A DNA stretch of 64,000 nt from Podocnemis expansa. Its lineage: Eukaryota > Chordata > Testudines > Podocnemididae. The position numbers and the translations under genes are program-made. The notes beneath the pieces are model-generated. The model saw nothing but the letters and a program-made list of their open reading frames with translations, was not told where the DNA came from and did not search any database. Below are positions 1-11,912 of this stretch, in pieces. Where the stretch lies: contig ML682067.1 in assembly GCA_007922195.1 (NCBI GenBank), forward strand, positions 1,502,357 through 1,566,356, written 5' to 3'. Numbering within the stretch: position 1 is the first letter of the stretch; each line of letters begins with the position of its first letter.

Positions 1-470
1 CCTGACCATGCCACCAGGGGGATCGCTGGCACCTGGGGCATATGCCCCAAGTCTCGGCGCAAGTTCCCCGAGTGTCTGGGCCGCCCCGTCCCAGACCAGG
101 GACCCTGGCCGTGGCACCCTCCGCAGCGCCCGCTTCTTCCAGCCCCAACGCCAGCCCCAGCCAGACATTGAGGCCAGGAAACCCGCAGCGGTGCCTGCCT
201 CTCCTGGCCCCAAAACCAGCTGGGGATCTGGGGCCAGGCTGGAGGCAGCAGGAGCCCGATGAATTATTGGGCCCAGGGGACAGAACATGGCCAAAGGGGC
301 GTAGCCTGGGCACATGCCCTGCATCTTTTTTGGGGCCAGCAATGTTTCCACATGCCACACTTCTCCCCCCTGAACTCCTAGGCTGGGGCCGCTTTCCTAA
401 ATTGATTTCCTGACGTTCTTCCAGGAGCCACAATTTTTCCATTCAAGAGCCACAACTTGGCCACACCTAC
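1..470. repeat. GC-rich sequence ending in a hAT-like 'gagccacaacttggccac' terminus
   Basis: Positions 421-469 match the ends of the elements at 45532-46000 and 52988-54628 (aagagccacaacttggccac). The GC-rich part is probably their interior. The left end is not identified. ORFs here have no recognisable protein signature. Confidence 0.5.
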
Positions 471-764
471 TCTAGTTCCAGGTGACATGGTCTGGGAATT
501 GCAGCAAGTTCAAACCCTACCCCCCACCCCAGCTTGAACAGCTGGCTGCGGCTCTCTCCTCTCTTTCATCTTTCCCTGCACCAAGCCCAAGCAGCTGTGC
601 TTCCTGGGGGACCAGGAGCTGGCAAGGTGAGAGCCACCTGTTTCTTGAAGTGGCACCCAGGACAGTGAGTTCAGTGGGGTTCTTTGGATTGTTGTTTCAG
701 GGCCAGGTCAGTGGAGAAAGGAGAACAAGGAAAGCAAGGGGCACAGGCTTCTTCAGAGTTTTTC

Positions 765-820
765 TTCCTCATCTTCAAAGCATCTGACAAAGTGGGATTT
801 TCTTCCAGGAAAGCTCATCT
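765..820 (-). repeat. Fold-back SINE fragment
   Basis: The text 'cttcaaagcatctgacaaag' followed by tgggattttcttcca matches the antisense arm of the SINE family described at 10351-10725. Confidence 0.6.
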
Positions 821-989
821 AGTTCTCCATGGTGGCTGTTGGGTTGGGGGTGGGAGGGAGAGAATACCAGGGCTTGCTTACAGTAACATGATTTGGTTTA
901 AGCCAATGACATCTCTAGCTCAAAAAAACCACACTACTCACAGAACAGCAGTATTTCCTAGAGCACTTGGGAGACCAAAGGTCTCTTTT

Positions 990-1130
990 TGGCTCTGCCC
1001 TGAGCTGTTTGGGAACGTCACTTTTCCTTCCTGGGGCTCAGTTTCCTCACCTGCAAGATAAAAATGGTGATGAGGCTTACCTCCCTTTGAAAAGTGCTTT
1101 GAGATCTATGCTGAAAACTGCAAAATAGAC
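990..1130 (+). repeat. MIR/CORE-type SINE remnant
   Basis: It contains ggctcagtttcctcacctgc, aaaatggtgatgaggcttacct and aagtgctttgagatct, the order seen in the 3' half of amniote MIR-type SINEs. It is diverged. Confidence 0.55.
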
Positions 1131-1429
1131 ACTGAAATTATCCCTCACTCCTGTTAGATTTAGCCCTTATAGCACTGTTCATCTCAATACACTTTGCAAA
1201 AGGGGACTGAGGAGGGCTCCCCCGACATAGCCCAGACAGTGTGGCTAGGGTCTCTCCCCTCTACTCCCTCCCCCCCCCCGAGCCCAGGCAGCATTGCAAT
1301 GGGGGGCCTGAGGGTGGCTATACCACTCCCCCACAATACTAGCAACAGGATCTCATCAGAGGACATGGCAATCGACCACATTCATTTGTAAATGTAAAAA
1401 AACCCACCAAACCTGACACACACAACTAC

Positions 1430-1661
1430 ATAATAGCCAGGTTAGTCCAGTTCAATAAAAAACAAACAAGGAGTGCTGTAGCATTTTAAAGACAAACATT
1501 TATCACATGAAGTTTTGTGGGAGAAAATCCCACTTCGTCAAACTCTTTGAAGATGAAGGAAATTACAGAATTCTGTAATTTCCTTCATCTTCAAAGCATC
1601 TGACAAAGTGGGAGCGGCTCATGCAATAAATAAATTTGTTAGTCTTTAAGTGACACAGAAC
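1430..1661 (+). repeat. Fold-back SINE, left part (interrupted; resumes 3643-3662)
   Basis: The head reads gttagtccagttcaataaaa, then the arm 'agtgctgtagcattttaaag', then tcccacttcgtc. A perfect 52-base palindrome (1545-1596) centred on GAATTC is followed by the inverted arm down to agtctttaagtgacacag. The last bases (tccttgtttgtttttaaa) lie beyond the transposon at 1662-3634. Confidence 0.85.
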
Positions 1662-2201
1662 TAGGGTTACCAGATGCCCAGCAAAAGGAGGACATGTCCT
1701 CCTTTTTGCCCTGCCATCCTCCATGCATTCAAGAAAAACTGCATTTTGTCCAGCTTTTTCCTAGATACCTGTAGTCTGGGATAGCAGTTTAAAAATAGCT
1801 TTCCTGGCTAGCTCAGGGGGCTGTGATGGGAGGGAATGAGCACAGCCACCTCTCTCCTCCTCACACAGTACCTGGCCTGGGGGAGGGGGGTCATGCCCCT
1901 ACTGGCCTCAGAGGTGCATGCAGAGGGTGTCCCTCTTGCCAGGGCCAGCGCCATTTAGCCTCTACTCTGACCTCAGGCTGCCAGGCAGGTCCCTTCCCAA
2001 CCCTGCTCCTAAAGCTGAGCTGCCTTAGCTGCCTGGTGAGGTTGGCTAGCTGCCCTTGCCCCTGGCTTTTGTGTGGTACATACTGTCTGACTCCTGAGAG
2101 CTAATGTGAAGTAATAGATACTTGGCATTTAGGTACCCAAACTGCAGCCTTCTATATCCTGGGATTGCAATGCAAACTTGTCATTGGGCTATGGCAAAAG
2201 A

Positions 2202-2400
2202 AGCAAGGAGTCCAGTGGCACTATAGACTAACCTATTTTATTTATCGCATGAGCTTTCATGGGAGAAAAATCCCACTTTGTCAGAGGCTTTGAAGAGATG
2301 AGGGAACTTACAGAATAGGCTGAAAATAAAAGCAGGGGAGTGCAAGACATGGCATACTGTAACATGACCTGATCCCATTATTTTTATTTTATGATTTATT
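2202..2400 (+). repeat. Fold-back SINE, sense arm
   Basis: 'gaagcaaggagtccagtggc', tttatttatcgcatgagctt and tcccactttgtcagaggctt, followed by the family loop (aaaataaaagcaggggagtg). It is nested in the transposon at 1662-3634. Confidence 0.75.
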
Positions 2401-2625
2401 ATAGAGGTCCAATATTTTATTGTTGTTCTTTAAGCATCTTTCAATTTTACTGTCTTTCCAATATCAAGAGATGATCTCTCACCAGGGCATTTTAAGACAA
2501 TCTGTTACCTTCTCACTTTTGTTGTGGTGTGGGCAGTTGTGTGTGCTGTGATAATACAATAGGTCTCTTTCCTGCTTCTCTTCAGCAACATTCATTGATA
2601 TTCTACTATTCACAAAAGCTTGCTT

Positions 2626-2682
2626 GAAGAAATCTGTTAGTCTATAAGGTGCCACAGGACTCCTGTTGGTTTTGCTATACCA
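2626..2682 (-). repeat. SINE fragment, antisense
   Basis: aaatctgttagtctataagg followed by tgccacaggactcctgttgg, the reverse complement of a SINE head. It may close the fold-back begun at 2202, although 230 bases of unlike sequence lie between them. Confidence 0.6.
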
Positions 2683-3689
2683 ATAAAACTGTCAGTGCTT
2701 TTAGCCATCCTGCTGTAGTTATACTAGTATATTGGAAATACCTCTTGAGGGCTAAACTCTTCTTTTATACTCCTATACAAGCCATGGTGGGGGTTGTCTT
2801 GCTTTACACCATTATAAAGCTGTACAATCTTTGTGTACAAACAGTCATTTTGCAGTAGACTGCAGCCCTTTTGAAATAGTTAACACTTCTTACTGATTCC
2901 TCCCCACCCAGCTCTTTCTCAAGCAAGATATTGATTAACACACCACTGTTTGTTCCCAGTGATCCCCACCAGTAAGGAGGCCTGGGCAGTAGCTGGGGTG
3001 GTGGGGGCAGGCATTGGGGGGCGGCTATGGTGACACTGTGAAAACATGGGCTGCTTTACAGAATTGTTGAAAATCAATGAATTGTTTTTTTCAGCATTCC
3101 TGGACATAATACCACTGTAGAATGGGTTTTCTCTCTCATCAATGGTCAGCAGACAAAGGAAAGGAACCAATTATCAGTTAAATCTGTGAAGGACATTATA
3201 TTAATTTAGTATAATCTGAATGACATGTCATGTGAGGAATTTAACTCATATTGTTGACAATGATAGCCTACTGACAAAAACAGGTTCAGCTGATAAATAT
3301 CAAGAATAGGCTTTACCATTTTGAATGGTATAATTTGGTCAATTAAATGCTATCGTGACATTGCTGACACAAATTGTATATTCACAATACTGATTTTATT
3401 GTGTTACAGTTTCATATTATACATTCTTTTACAGTTAATGTACCTAAGAATATATCTGTTGTTCAACTTGTTCTCCATTTTTTTCATGCTGCCATGCATT
3501 TATTAATCATTACCCATTTCCACAACATAATACAGTAATGACATATCAATACTACATTTTCTCCATGTCCTCCAATGTCCTCCTTTTCTCACTTCCCTTT
3601 CCTCCTTTCCATGCTTTGTTGTCTGATAACCCTACACAGAACTCCTTGTTTGTTTTTAAAAAGATATGCTGATTGAGATAGGTCAGAAG

Positions 3690-3958
3690 GTAGGGTTACC
3701 AAATGTCAGGCAAAAGGAGGACATGTCCTCCTTTTTACTTTCACGTCCTCCATCTGGCAGGCATTTTAAAATACATGATTTTGTCTGGCTTTTTACTTAC
3801 AGGGGTTAAAGTATACTGGAATACCACAGAATACCTTATTTTTAGGGGGAAAGCATTCCGCAGGCCCCTAAAAACAGAAGTATATTATATTAATTCTACA
3901 TTTTCTCCATGTGTCCTCCAATGTCCTCCTTTCCAGGCTTTGCTATCTGGTAGCCCTA
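3690..3958. mobile_element. Non-autonomous hAT-like element, TAGGGTTACC...GGTAGCCCTA
   Basis: Shares its ends and the aaggaggacatgtcctcctt block with the element at 1662-3634. Flanks gtcagaag (3682-3689) and gtcagaga (3959-3966) match at 6 of 8 bases. Confidence 0.7.
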
Positions 3959-4020
3959 GTCAGAGAAGACAAAGATATCACCTTTGCCAGAAAGGAGGGG
4001 TGAGAGTGAAAAACTTCTAA

Positions 4021-4075
4021 GCGTCAAAGGGGCAGCCCTATTAGTCTAATTCAGCAAAAAAAGCAAGGTGTCCTG
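4021..4075 (+). repeat. SINE head fragment
   Basis: 'caaaggggcagccctattag' followed by tctaattcagcaaaaaaagc and aaggtgtcctgtg matches the 5' end of the fold-back SINE; it is truncated after about 55 bases. Confidence 0.7.
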
Positions 4076-4440
4076 TGATTCACTGCCTGCAGCCCCCCAT
4101 CAATTCCATTCCCAGACACTCACACTAGCCTCTGCCACCCACTCCCATCTGGCCAGATATCCATCCCAGCCTCCCCCACTAAGCCCATTACCTGCATGTA
4201 CAGCCACACCAACCTCCCATGCCCAGCCCCATCCACCCTAAGCCTTCCCAACCTCCCCACCACTCCAATACCATTAAAATCTCCAACTCCAGCCTCTCGC
4301 TCCCCAACCTGCCCCTCTTACCCCGTTACTGCAGAAACACAAATCCCAGCCTGTCCACACGCTTTCCCCCAACCAACCCTCTGCCCCCAAAACACCCATT
4401 CTAGCCTTCCCATTCACCTGCTCCAAGGACTTAGATCAAA
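4076..4440. repeat. C-rich low-complexity tract
   Basis: Strongly C/A/T biased with almost no G (cccatccaccctaagccttc and similar). The ORFs are Pro/Ser-rich by composition only. Confidence 0.6.
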
Positions 4441-7400
4441 ATGAAATGATACAATTTGCTGTTGTTAAAGCCTGAAAAGTTACCCTTTGAAGCTGAACTT
4501 TTACGAAGAATCTACATGATAAATGTTACCTGCTAATTAAATTTAAATTCATCAGTATTCCTTTAATCTAAATACAAAAATAAAAAGTCATAAATTAATC
4601 TTGCTATTTGAATTTTACGTTGCAAATACAAATTGGAAAAATCGTTTTAAGTTTATGTGAATTAGATTGGGGGGGGGGGGCAGCACCAAAGCAAAATTTG
4701 GCTCAGGGCGCCCAATGCATGAAGGTCTGCAACCCAGTACTGGATCCCAACTCTAATTTAGAAAACCACCGCTGTAGAGACCCCAAGCACTTTCAATCTG
4801 AGAGAAGTGCTTCAACCTTTATCATGTAGTATTAGTCATGTCCTACTTATGGGATTTTGCTGGAGTGGAAAGTGAAGGGTTTTGGCTCATCTGCGTTCTC
4901 AGCCATCATATCTAGTTTCTTTCCTGAATAGAAAGGCACCTGTAAACTTGGTGTATAAAGTATTAGATTTTAATATCTTCTTCCTATGCTGAATTTGAGG
5001 CAAAACTGGTACTCGGCCATGAAATTTGCCTCCATGGTAGCTTCTACAAGAGGTACGTAATACAGATACTCTTGCTGGACATATATTTAATTAATATTGG
5101 CCTGAATTTGCTGTGATTCTGAGGTCCAGGCTTTTTGTTAACTGCACGAGCACATTATGCTAATGGTTTCCCAAACAGCAGAAGCAGCTTCAGAGTTCCT
5201 TCCGAGGGTGGTTACTCTATTCCTGCCACAGTGATTTCCATGGGGAAAAAAGTCAGCCTTAGCCTCCCTTTAGTTCCAAAATTTCCCATTCCTCCCATAG
5301 AGGAGGAATGTAGAAGGAAGGTAAATTTTATTTTTAATGGAAGATACGAATGCATTTGTATTTAGCATGCTCTTGTTTTTGCTCCCCTTGGTTTCAAACA
5401 TAACCAAGAAAAGAAATGCACCTTTTTTGGTTTTTGTTCAGAATTGCATTCCAAAACAAAGGGGAGATGTTAAAGCCCATCAAAAATATTAGGATCAGGC
5501 TCCCTTGTATTTCTAGGCTTGTTCATGCCTTTTCAGAAGATTCTCATTCCCACCCACTGAATCCTCTCCCCTACTTTAAATTTTTTAGAGGTTTTCCACC
5601 TCTAACTCAAATATAAATCCATTTCAGTTAAAACTAATCAATTACAAAACACCCACAAAAACTGTAAGCTTTGTAAAGAACCAAACATGTGCCATTCCCA
5701 TTTATCCTAATCCCTCATAAGGGTCTAGAAGCAGCCCTGGAAACATGGAAAATAGGGAACTCTCTAAAGAGGACCAGAGCCTAAAAGTTTCCAACACTTT
5801 TTTCCCCAAGATATTATGCCCATCCTAGTTCTCGTTTTATCTCAATTTGAGCTGTTATGGACAATCACTCTTACCTCTCATCTGTAGGAGGCTAATACAA
5901 ATACAAACAAAAACACCAAAGCAGCTTTCTAAAGGTCATGTCTTTTTCCTTGTGCTTAAGTAAACTATCAAAATGGAAAGAACTCATCTTCTGACATAAA
6001 GAGATCCTCAGCAGTAATTAACATTTATAGTCTTATTTTGTATTATCACATAGGCTAGGTAGAAAGAATAAATTACAGGTTATGTAATAGCGATAAACCA
6101 AATTCATGAACCTGAAGGACAAGAAAGGGACAGAATAATATAACAGAGGGTTTACAATGTTGTCAAAAATCCTGTTCCAAACTTTTTTTTTTTAAAAATT
6201 AAAGACCAACTCAAACCTATATGGTTCGTATTGAATTTGATTTGAACTTGTCACTAGAAGATTCATACAGACCCATTTTATCCACGTGTACCTATTTGAA
6301 GGTAAGCACTGGAGATAAAGCCATTAAAAAATATGCAAGGATTCAGCCTTATGTCATGTCGCTAGTGGGTATGATCTAGGTGACACTCCTGTCTGACACA
6401 TACAGGAAACCATGTTAGGAGTAAAGGAAAGATATGTTTTTAATAACTTCAAGCAAGACCCTGTAAGTTGCCACCAATTTAATAAACACAATACATTTAG
6501 GACCTGATTATCAGTTGCTCTGCAGCTTCATTACACTTCTCCAAAAGTATAAAAAAGTATTAATTACATTTATACTCATTTCACTGCCAAAGTAGCATCG
6601 GTGGCCTTTCTTTAAATGAGAACACAGCTCTAAATGATCTAGTCAAAAAGAGGGGGCAGCTTACAGGTTCCACACATCAGAGCCCTGTTTAAACAAAGGA
6701 CTAATTTGTCCCTGACACAGAGTAAAGCTAGTCTCCCAAGGAGCTTTAAGTGTTATAGGCCTTTTCGAAGTCCAAACAGAAAAAGTGAGTGCTGCTTCTG
6801 CAACTGGAACTGGAAGACAAAAGAATCATCACAACGACAACACCATGACACAATACGAATCTCAGTATACAGAATCCTAATAGTTTCAGCAGTTTCTCTA
6901 CTGCTGTTGCTCAGTTTAATTCTGTTGCATGAGTATTTGATGTTCTTCTTATTCAACCTTTCCATGGAAGAAAACTCTAATCAATTTTCATTGCATTATT
7001 AAAATGTGGCACCCTTAAGATATTCATAATTTTAGGTTTCTTCTGTAAAAGGACCTCACTGGCAGATTAACACTGTTTTATTTCTCCATGAGATTAACAG
7101 TTGAACATTATTTCCCATTTGAGGTTCTCATTTTCAAAACAAACAAAAAGCAGTTTAAAACACAAATGTTCACCTACTAGCAAGCCTCATCACAACTTCT
7201 ATTACTACTTATATATTACTTACTACTAAATTCCAGTCAACTGCACATGTGCTAATTCACGGAATAATCGTTCAAAGTATAACTAAGGCCCTTATGTGGT
7301 CAATTCACCTTTTATTAATAATGACATAGGAAGAAAAAAACTAGCAAAATTTTTAATCAGTAAAGTTACTCAGTACAAGATTCAACTGTGGAAATAACTA

Positions 7401-8530
7401 AAAAAGGGCAAGGTAGTTTCAAGTTACTTGATTCAGTTTCTTCATATCAAAATGATCAATTTAGAAGTTAAAATGCATTTCTTCTACACTTCCAGTCCTG
7501 CAAACTCAACATGGATTCTCAGAGTGAAAGGTTTTCTCCTCTTGCATCACCAGCAATACAAGTTCTATAGGCCAAATAAAGTTATACCCAGGTGATCACA
7601 GTATCTATCCAGAGTCTGTACAGGTTTAAAATCGAATTCTCTAAAACACTGATGCAGAATTAGTTGAAGTATCCATCTGTTTCTTAAATACACTGGCTCT
7701 ATAGTGATCATAGGAGGAAAAGTCATCAAGTACCTATTACTAAAGCAAAAAAAGTGAATCAGCCCACAGAAGGAGCACAGCCGCTGAATAGGAAGATGCC
7801 ATTTTTAATAGTCACTTTTTAGAAAACCACACTTCGTTTATCTAAAAACACTTTGCAACCCAATGTTCCTGGTGCAGGCTTTACAGCAGTTAAATAGTGA
7901 ATAGCATTCTCAGTGCTGTGCTATTCTTGTGCACCACTAAAGTAAATACAAACAGCTGTTAGTTTCAGTGACATTCAAAAATGGAAGAGTCAGTTTGCTC
8001 ATCAAAAGAAGGAAATGGATAGGGAAAGATCTGTAAGCAGATAATAGCTCGTACAATGAAAAAAATATACAAGCTTTCATTAGGCTTTTCTTTCCAACCC
8101 TCCTACTGCAGGCAAATAGGCTGTAATTCATAATAGCCTAATGCTAAGACATTCAATGGAAAATAAAATTCAGCTGTTTACAGCAATTGTATCCAAACAA
8201 TATAGACAGCTACATATGAAGATTTTTTTCAAAAGATTTTATAAACACTTGCCATGGTTTCAATATCTGAAACTCAGTGAGGTGCTGTGCATCTGCAACA
8301 ATTGCTATTTTACTGATACATCCTAGCAGGGAACAAGTAGATGAATTTGAGAGAGAGAATGTTGATAAGGATAAGAAACTGAGCATACACTTTCACAGTT
8401 GTAAAGTATTTAAATTTAAACAATATACATATCAAATACTTACCTTAAGTTTGAAAGGTCCCACTCCATCCTTTCATATGGTAAATAGCTCTGCTTGCAT
8501 CATTAACTATTGTACGAAAGAAGGACGAGG
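4441..8530. other. Gene-free AT-rich sequence 3' of CAND1
   Basis: No protein homology and no intact repeat recognised. A G-run of 12 begins near 4669. A possible hAT terminus (aaaaccaccgctg) lies near 4765. Distal CAND1 3' UTR could reach here if late polyadenylation sites are used. Confidence 0.5.
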
Positions 8531-8700
8531 CAGATACACAAAAAGCATTGATCCAAAGGGGCAGCTGAGTTAGTCTACTTCAGTAAAAACAAATAAACAA
8601 AGAATCCTTCTTCAAAGATCTTCAAAGCGTCTGACAAAGTGGGATTTTCTTCCATGAAAGCTCAGGCAATAAATATATTTGTTACTCTTTAAAAAGCATT
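8531..8700 (+). repeat. Fold-back SINE, internally deleted
   Basis: The head ccaaaggggcagctgagtta and gtctacttcagtaaaaac runs straight into the antisense arm 'cttcaaagcgtctgacaaag'...tttgttactctttaa. The sense arm is missing. Confidence 0.75.
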
Positions 8701-10350
8701 GAAGGGCTGAAGGTTCAGATAGACATTTTTGTAAGCCCCAGTAGGTGAATGTTTGCATCTTTAGGAACTTAAATACGCTTTTTACTTCCTGCTTTAATAC
8801 AGATAGCAAGGTGTTCTATAATCACTTACCAGAAATCTTACTGTAGTTTAATTTCTGTAGGTTTGTCCTATGCAAGTTTTCTGACTGACTAAAAAAGAAA
8901 ATTTAGTTCTCTGCCTTCCCTACCTGCAATTTCAACTGTCCAAGTGGAAAAAGAGTTGGCTGTATACTGTTTGTTCTGCCTTAATGTGCTATGCTTTCTT
9001 TCAAATCCTTCAATGTTTGGCCTTGAAACTGCATCTTACAACAAAATGTCAACCACATAGAATCTCAATTTCCTGCTTAGTCCTAAAGCTTGCTGTATTG
9101 CAGTTGACTGTGAAACAAAAAAACCAGGACAGTTTGTGCATCTACAACATCAAGGATCTTGTAATAGTTCCTAAAAATATGTAGCATATCAATTTCCCCA
9201 TAGAGATGTCTTATTACCCTTCTAAATTTACTGTTTCAGCATCCCCACCAAGTTTAAATTTGAGTTAATTTTCAGGTTGGATTGCTTTCCCATGTTTATA
9301 AACCCTTCCCACTCACTGTGAGTGTATATTAAATAGCATAAGATCCTAGTATTTTAAAGTTAACTAATAACCATCATGCATGCTTAATTATACAGTTATT
9401 AAAAGATAAGGTACACAGCAAGGGAATTCTCAATTTACTGTCCCAATATTAAAAAGGTACACTTTTCCAATATGTAATTTTTCATTAAAGTCAGCCACAA
9501 CTTTCCAGCCTTGATTAGTCCCCTTCCACATTTAAATAAGGAGATGTCATTGTTTCCATTTCAAGATGTCAACTCTCAGCTACACAAGCATGAAAACTGA
9601 GGATTGATCAGAAGCTACAGTATCAAATGATGCTTCTACAATGTCATTTGAAATAATTACTGTGTGAGTTCATGTAAGTTTGTCTTCCCCAGTAAAAGCC
9701 CTTTTCTACTAAAGGGAATCAAAACTATTTGTACCTTAGTGGGATTAAGGAAAATAAAACATTTCACCTCTATTAGCTAACAAATCCCGGTAACCCCTCC
9801 TGAGCTTCACAGAATTCTTTGACAAAGCTTGCTAGGTATAAATAGTCCTGTAAGAATCACTACATGGCAGGCAAAGGCGGCACTATTTGGCTTCAAGAAT
9901 TTCAAAATGGCTAAAATTATCAAGCAAAATGAAACTAAAGAAAAAGCTGGACGAGAACTGGAATTTTACATCAATCAGTTTAAGGCCTTAGATTTCCAAC
10001 CTCTTCCACTGATCTGATGGACAAACACCCACCATGTCCATTTCCCCTTTCACCAGGCCCTTGCCACTGCTGCAGTCTGTCTATTTATTATCCCCCTCCC
10101 CCTGCCCGCAGTGCATCTTTTTGCTGCCTAGTTTTCCATTTTGGTGTCATTTCATGACCGTTTCCCACCCACCAGGTGCTTGAGAGGTGATGGCCAGAAC
10201 ACACATGCTAGTCTTACTGACCATTACTAGAAACAAGAGTTTCCTGGCAGGTAAAAAGCCTTGAACCTGCAATGTTACATGAGTTGCACCATTAAGAGCT
10301 GAAAAAAGGGGTGGAAGGCAGAGGCCTTTCAAGAAGCCACCCTCTGGCAC
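8701..10350. other. Gene-free sequence 3' of CAND1
   Basis: AT-rich, then moderately C-rich near 10020-10330. No coding or repeat identity recognised. Confidence 0.45.
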
Positions 10351-10725
10351 GTTCCAAAGAGCCAGCCATATCAGTCTAGTAAAGCAAAAAATCAAGGAGT
10401 CTTGTGGCACTTAAAGACTAACAGATTTATCTATCACATGAGCTTTACTGGGAGAAAATCCCACTTCAGATACTTTGAAGAGGGGGAATTTACAGAATGG
10501 GAGGAAAGTAAATGCAGACATGAGATCAAATGCTCTGATTTGCTGTTGCAGTATGATCTCATCCCATATCTTACACTCCCCTGCATTTATTTTCATCCCA
10601 TTCTGTTAGTTCCCCCTCTTCAAAGTGTCTGATGAAGTGGGATTTTCTCCCACGAATGCTCATCCAATAAATAAATCTGTTACTCTTTTAAGTGCCACAA
10701 GACTCCCTGCTTTTTTTTTTTTTAA
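10351..10725 (+). mobile_element. Complete fold-back SINE, 375 bp, with 12-bp target duplication
   Basis: The exact duplication accctctggcac flanks it (10339-10350 and 10726-10737). The 5' end reads gttccaaagagccagccata and is followed by 'tcaaggagtcttgtggcact', 'gactaacagatttatctatc', and the arm tgggagaaaatcccacttc. A loop that itself folds back (ggaggaaagtaaatgcag against ctgcatttattttcatccc) leads into the inverted arm, ending gccacaagactccctgc plus a T-run. The head resembles a tRNA-derived SINE promoter, but I could not place A and B boxes firmly. Confidence 0.88.
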
Positions 10726-10737
10726 ACCCTCTGGCAC

Positions 10738-11687
10738 ATATTTATAATACAGGGTGAACTGGGTGCACAGTTATGCTTCTTTCTCCCACCTACTGGCACT
10801 ATTCTCTGCCCAGTCTTTCCAACCTGCTGCTTGTCTAGTCCCACACCTCCAGGAGGAGCCATACTCCAGGATAGGAACCCTGATTTAGGGAATTAGATTA
10901 CTTTCACTGTGAAAATACCTGTAATTCACCACACCTATATGAAATTTAACCCTCTCCCCACCTTCCTATATGAATGCATTTTCTGTGTGAAAATAAAATG
11001 CCTGAAAACTGCACTGATACAGTATTACTTATTTTAACATATATTATGAATAAACTGCACATGCTGTTTTACAGACAATATATATTTGTAAACTTGCTCA
11101 TGCAAAGTTAGTGTGCACAACAGGGACATTAACTTCCTAATCCCCACACCTTTAAAAAAATGACATTAACTTATGTCTGTACTTTTCAAACTGTTCCCAA
11201 ACCCTCTGCAATATAATAAATCTTACACAGAAGAATTTCTTATCAGCCAGCCAAATGCATTTATGTAGCTGAAACAAAGGAATAAAAGTTATACAAAAAC
11301 AAGGTGGTTTTGTTTTTACAGAAAGAGGAAAATGAAAAAAAGAAAAAATCATGGTCACAAAATTTTAACATTTTAATCTAAACATTACAGGGCAAATGGA
11401 TGTCGGAAGCTATTTCCATACACCATATAGTTTAACCTTTTATTTCCATTTCAAATGTGGCCAAATCCACTAAAACATGAGTGGTTTACAACTTCTGGAT
11501 CATGGAAATACATATTTCTGGAATAAATGCTATAAAAGCAACAATGGTAAAAAGGCCAAATGTCTCCATAAAGGTAAATAAAGTGGAACAATGTGAAGAT
11601 AAGATTTTTTGTTTGTTTCTTACTCTTAACCTGTCAATTCAGTGCATTGTATGGTTCAATGTAATGGTCCCCATTTTCAACAAGCAT
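10738..11687. other. CAND1 3' UTR and immediate downstream sequence
   Basis: No repeat recognised. It includes the first polyadenylation signal candidate at 11439. The exact UTR end is unknown. Confidence 0.5.
11439..11444 (-). terminator. Candidate CAND1 polyadenylation signal AATAAA
   Basis: The first canonical AATAAA on the gene strand, about 245 bases past the stop. A GT-rich patch (ggtgtatgg) follows within 30 bases. Use of this site is inferred. Vertebrate CAND1 messages may run longer, and further AATAAA matches occur near 7312 and 7078. Confidence 0.35.
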
Positions 11688-11912
11688 CTAACTAGTGTCC
11701 ATTGATTCTAAGTTAGTGGATGAAGAATCCTTCTGGATACTTTCAAAGATGGCTGCCAGCTCAGGGTTAGAGCTTATCTGTGACTGAAATTCACTCATTA
11801 ATGGACTTTTCTCTGCTTCTGGAATGGTTAGGAGGGCTGCTACTGCCCTCATGGCAGACCTCTTCAGTTCATCTTGTTTTTCAAACTCCTGTTTCACTGA
11901 GTTTGCCTTTAC
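11688..11912 (-). CDS. CAND1: CAND1 coding exon 15 (residues 1157-1230 and stop)
   Basis: Encodes [20 protein letters not shown] through [14 protein letters not shown] and TAG. The acceptor is ctgcag|GTA AAG. The last HEAT helices and C-terminal tail are intact and of normal length. Confidence 0.97.
   Translation of the reverse strand, partial: VKANSVKQEFEKQDELKRSAMRAVAALLTIPEAEKSPLMSEFQSQISSNPELAAIFESIQKDSSSTNLESMDTS

Larger units (their letters stand above)
1662..3634. mobile_element. DNA transposon, hAT-like, 1973 bp, ends TAGGGTTACCAGA / TCTGATAACCCTA
   Basis: The terminal inverted repeats are flanked by an exact 8-base duplication, cacagaac (1654-1661 and 3635-3642). Removing the element restores the host SINE. 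The start reads 'caaaaggaggacatgtcctc' and the end 'ccatgtcctccaatgtcctc', like the shorter element at 3690-3958. No transposase was found, so it is non-autonomous or decayed. Confidence 0.85.
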
